8,074 nucleotides of DNA from an uncultured Acinetobacter sp. Lineage in GTDB: Bacteria; Pseudomonadota; Gammaproteobacteria; Pseudomonadales; Moraxellaceae. The stretch is taken from contig CAAFWA010000091.1 in the NCBI GenBank assembly GCA_900766635.1, positions 1 to 8,074 on the forward strand, read 5' to 3'. Shown here piece after piece: positions 7,589 to 8,074 of the stretch. Position 1 is the stretch's first letter. Every line of letters starts with the position of its first letter. The notes under the pieces are model-generated. The model made no database searches, was not told the origin of the DNA, and was given only the letters and a program-made list of their open reading frames with translations. The position numbers and the translations under genes were made by a program.

Positions 7589-7604
7589 TTGTTTAATTCA
7601 ACAA
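7589..7604. repeat. Imperfect 16-bp palindrome downstream of the EamA gene
   Basis: TTGTTTAATTCAACAA is palindromic except for one mismatched pair. It lies 11 bp past the EamA stop codon. It lacks the G/C-rich stem and T tract of an intrinsic terminator. The 247-bp gap/EamA spacer otherwise holds only the gap promoter elements, and I see no good terminator for the EamA gene in it. Confidence 0.3.
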
Positions 7605-7614
7605 TCGCAAAGCA

Positions 7615-8074
7615 TTATTTAAGAGGAGGCTTTTTTTTCATTTCAAGGGCTAAAGCTTGGTGATTTTTTGCCAAAATGCGTTGTTTTTGTTGCTGTTTCA
7701 CAACATGCACACTTCCCTCAATCACCAATAACAGCACGGCTAACCAAATGGGGATATACGTCAGCCATTCATCTTGTGCAATACGCTCACCTAACATCAT
7801 CGATGCAAATGCTAAAAGCACAGGCTCTAAGTAACTGAGTAAGCCAAAAATCACAAAAGGCAGGTAACGGCTAGCGAGCATATAACTACCCAAGCCTAGA
7901 CAACTTAAAAACCCGAGTCCAATCACTGCCCATATTAAATGCGGAAAATCAGCCATGATAAGCAGACTATCACGCTCAATAAACGCCAAATAAATTGCGA
8001 TAGGAATCACTAAAGCCAAATCCCACCAAAAACCACCCAGATGATCGGTCTTAAACACACGGCGCAAAAAGAAA
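7615..8074 (-). CDS. rarD: EamA family transporter, RarD-like (partial, 5' end beyond right edge)
   Basis: Only the C-terminal 152 residues are in the window. The frame stays open to the right edge (upstream codons FF, then TTG-encoded Leu), so the apparent start near 8067 is not the true one. Four hydrophobic segments are visible: DLALVIPIAIYLAFI, a long LIWAVIGLGFLSCLGLGSYM, VIFGLLSYLEPVLLAFASMM and WLTYIPIWLAVLLLVIEG. The last helix is followed by a basic, glutamine- and lysine-rich cytoplasmic tail ending KKKPPLK. The LSYLEPV...GE pattern is the typical end of the second EamA repeat, and the arrangement resembles RarD proteins of about 300 residues. Substrates of this family are mostly unknown; the chloramphenicol link of RarD comes from other bacteria. 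Assignment to EamA is firm, but the RarD subfamily is likely rather than certain. Confidence 0.8.
   Translation of the reverse strand, partial: FFLRRVFKTDHLGGFWWDLALVIPIAIYLAFIERDSLLIMADFPHLIWAVIGLGFLSCLGLGSYMLASRYLPFVIFGLLSYLEPVLLAFASMMLGERIAQDEWLTYIPIWLAVLLLVIEGSVHVVKQQQKQRILAKNHQALALEMKKKPPLK

Noticed and set aside
8065..8067. TTG as the start of the right-edge transporter
   Set aside because: The frame remains open upstream to the window edge, and the visible part is only the second half of an EamA protein, so this TTG is an internal leucine codon.

Overview
This window looks like ordinary core chromosome of an Acinetobacter species or a close Moraxellaceae relative. The evidence is the low-to-moderate G+C with very A/T-rich spacers, a 2,4-diaminobutyrate aminotransferase closely resembling the A. 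baumannii Dat protein as I remember it, an obgE-proB pair, and a long (485-residue) GAPDH of the kind found in acinetobacters and pseudomonads. I see no mobile elements, CRISPR arrays, rRNA or tRNA genes, integration scars or compositional islands.

Layout from left to right: (1) the 5' two thirds of dat on the minus strand, running off the left edge; (2) a 452-bp divergent A/T-rich spacer; (3) a plus-strand exported SIMPL/DUF541 protein; (4) a compact bidirectional terminator; (5) proB and, 28 bp upstream of it, obgE, both on the minus strand and probably one transcript running obgE to proB; (6) a divergent spacer with a good promoter for a plus-strand 12-TM MFS transporter; (7) a second bidirectional terminator; (8) a minus-strand GAPDH gene with a GTG start; (9) the 3' half of an EamA/RarD-like transporter gene on the minus strand, running off the right edge.

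The genes are mostly unrelated housekeeping or accessory functions. Dat makes L-2,4-diaminobutyrate for 1,3-diaminopropane synthesis, ProB starts proline synthesis, Obg is an essential ribosome-linked GTPase, and the GAPDH probably serves gluconeogenesis. Both convergent gene pairs share a single bidirectional hairpin terminator.

I found no previously undescribed system. The points worth a second look are modest. The GAPDH has a roughly 130-residue N-terminal extension and a cofactor site lacking the usual NAD-selective aspartate. A tandem 10-bp repeat and imperfect palindrome sit directly against the predicted gap promoter. The dat 5' leader could fold so as to pair its start codon. The dat/SIMPL spacer holds spaced imperfect repeats and a perfect palindrome. 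All regulatory proposals come from reading motifs by eye and are untested.
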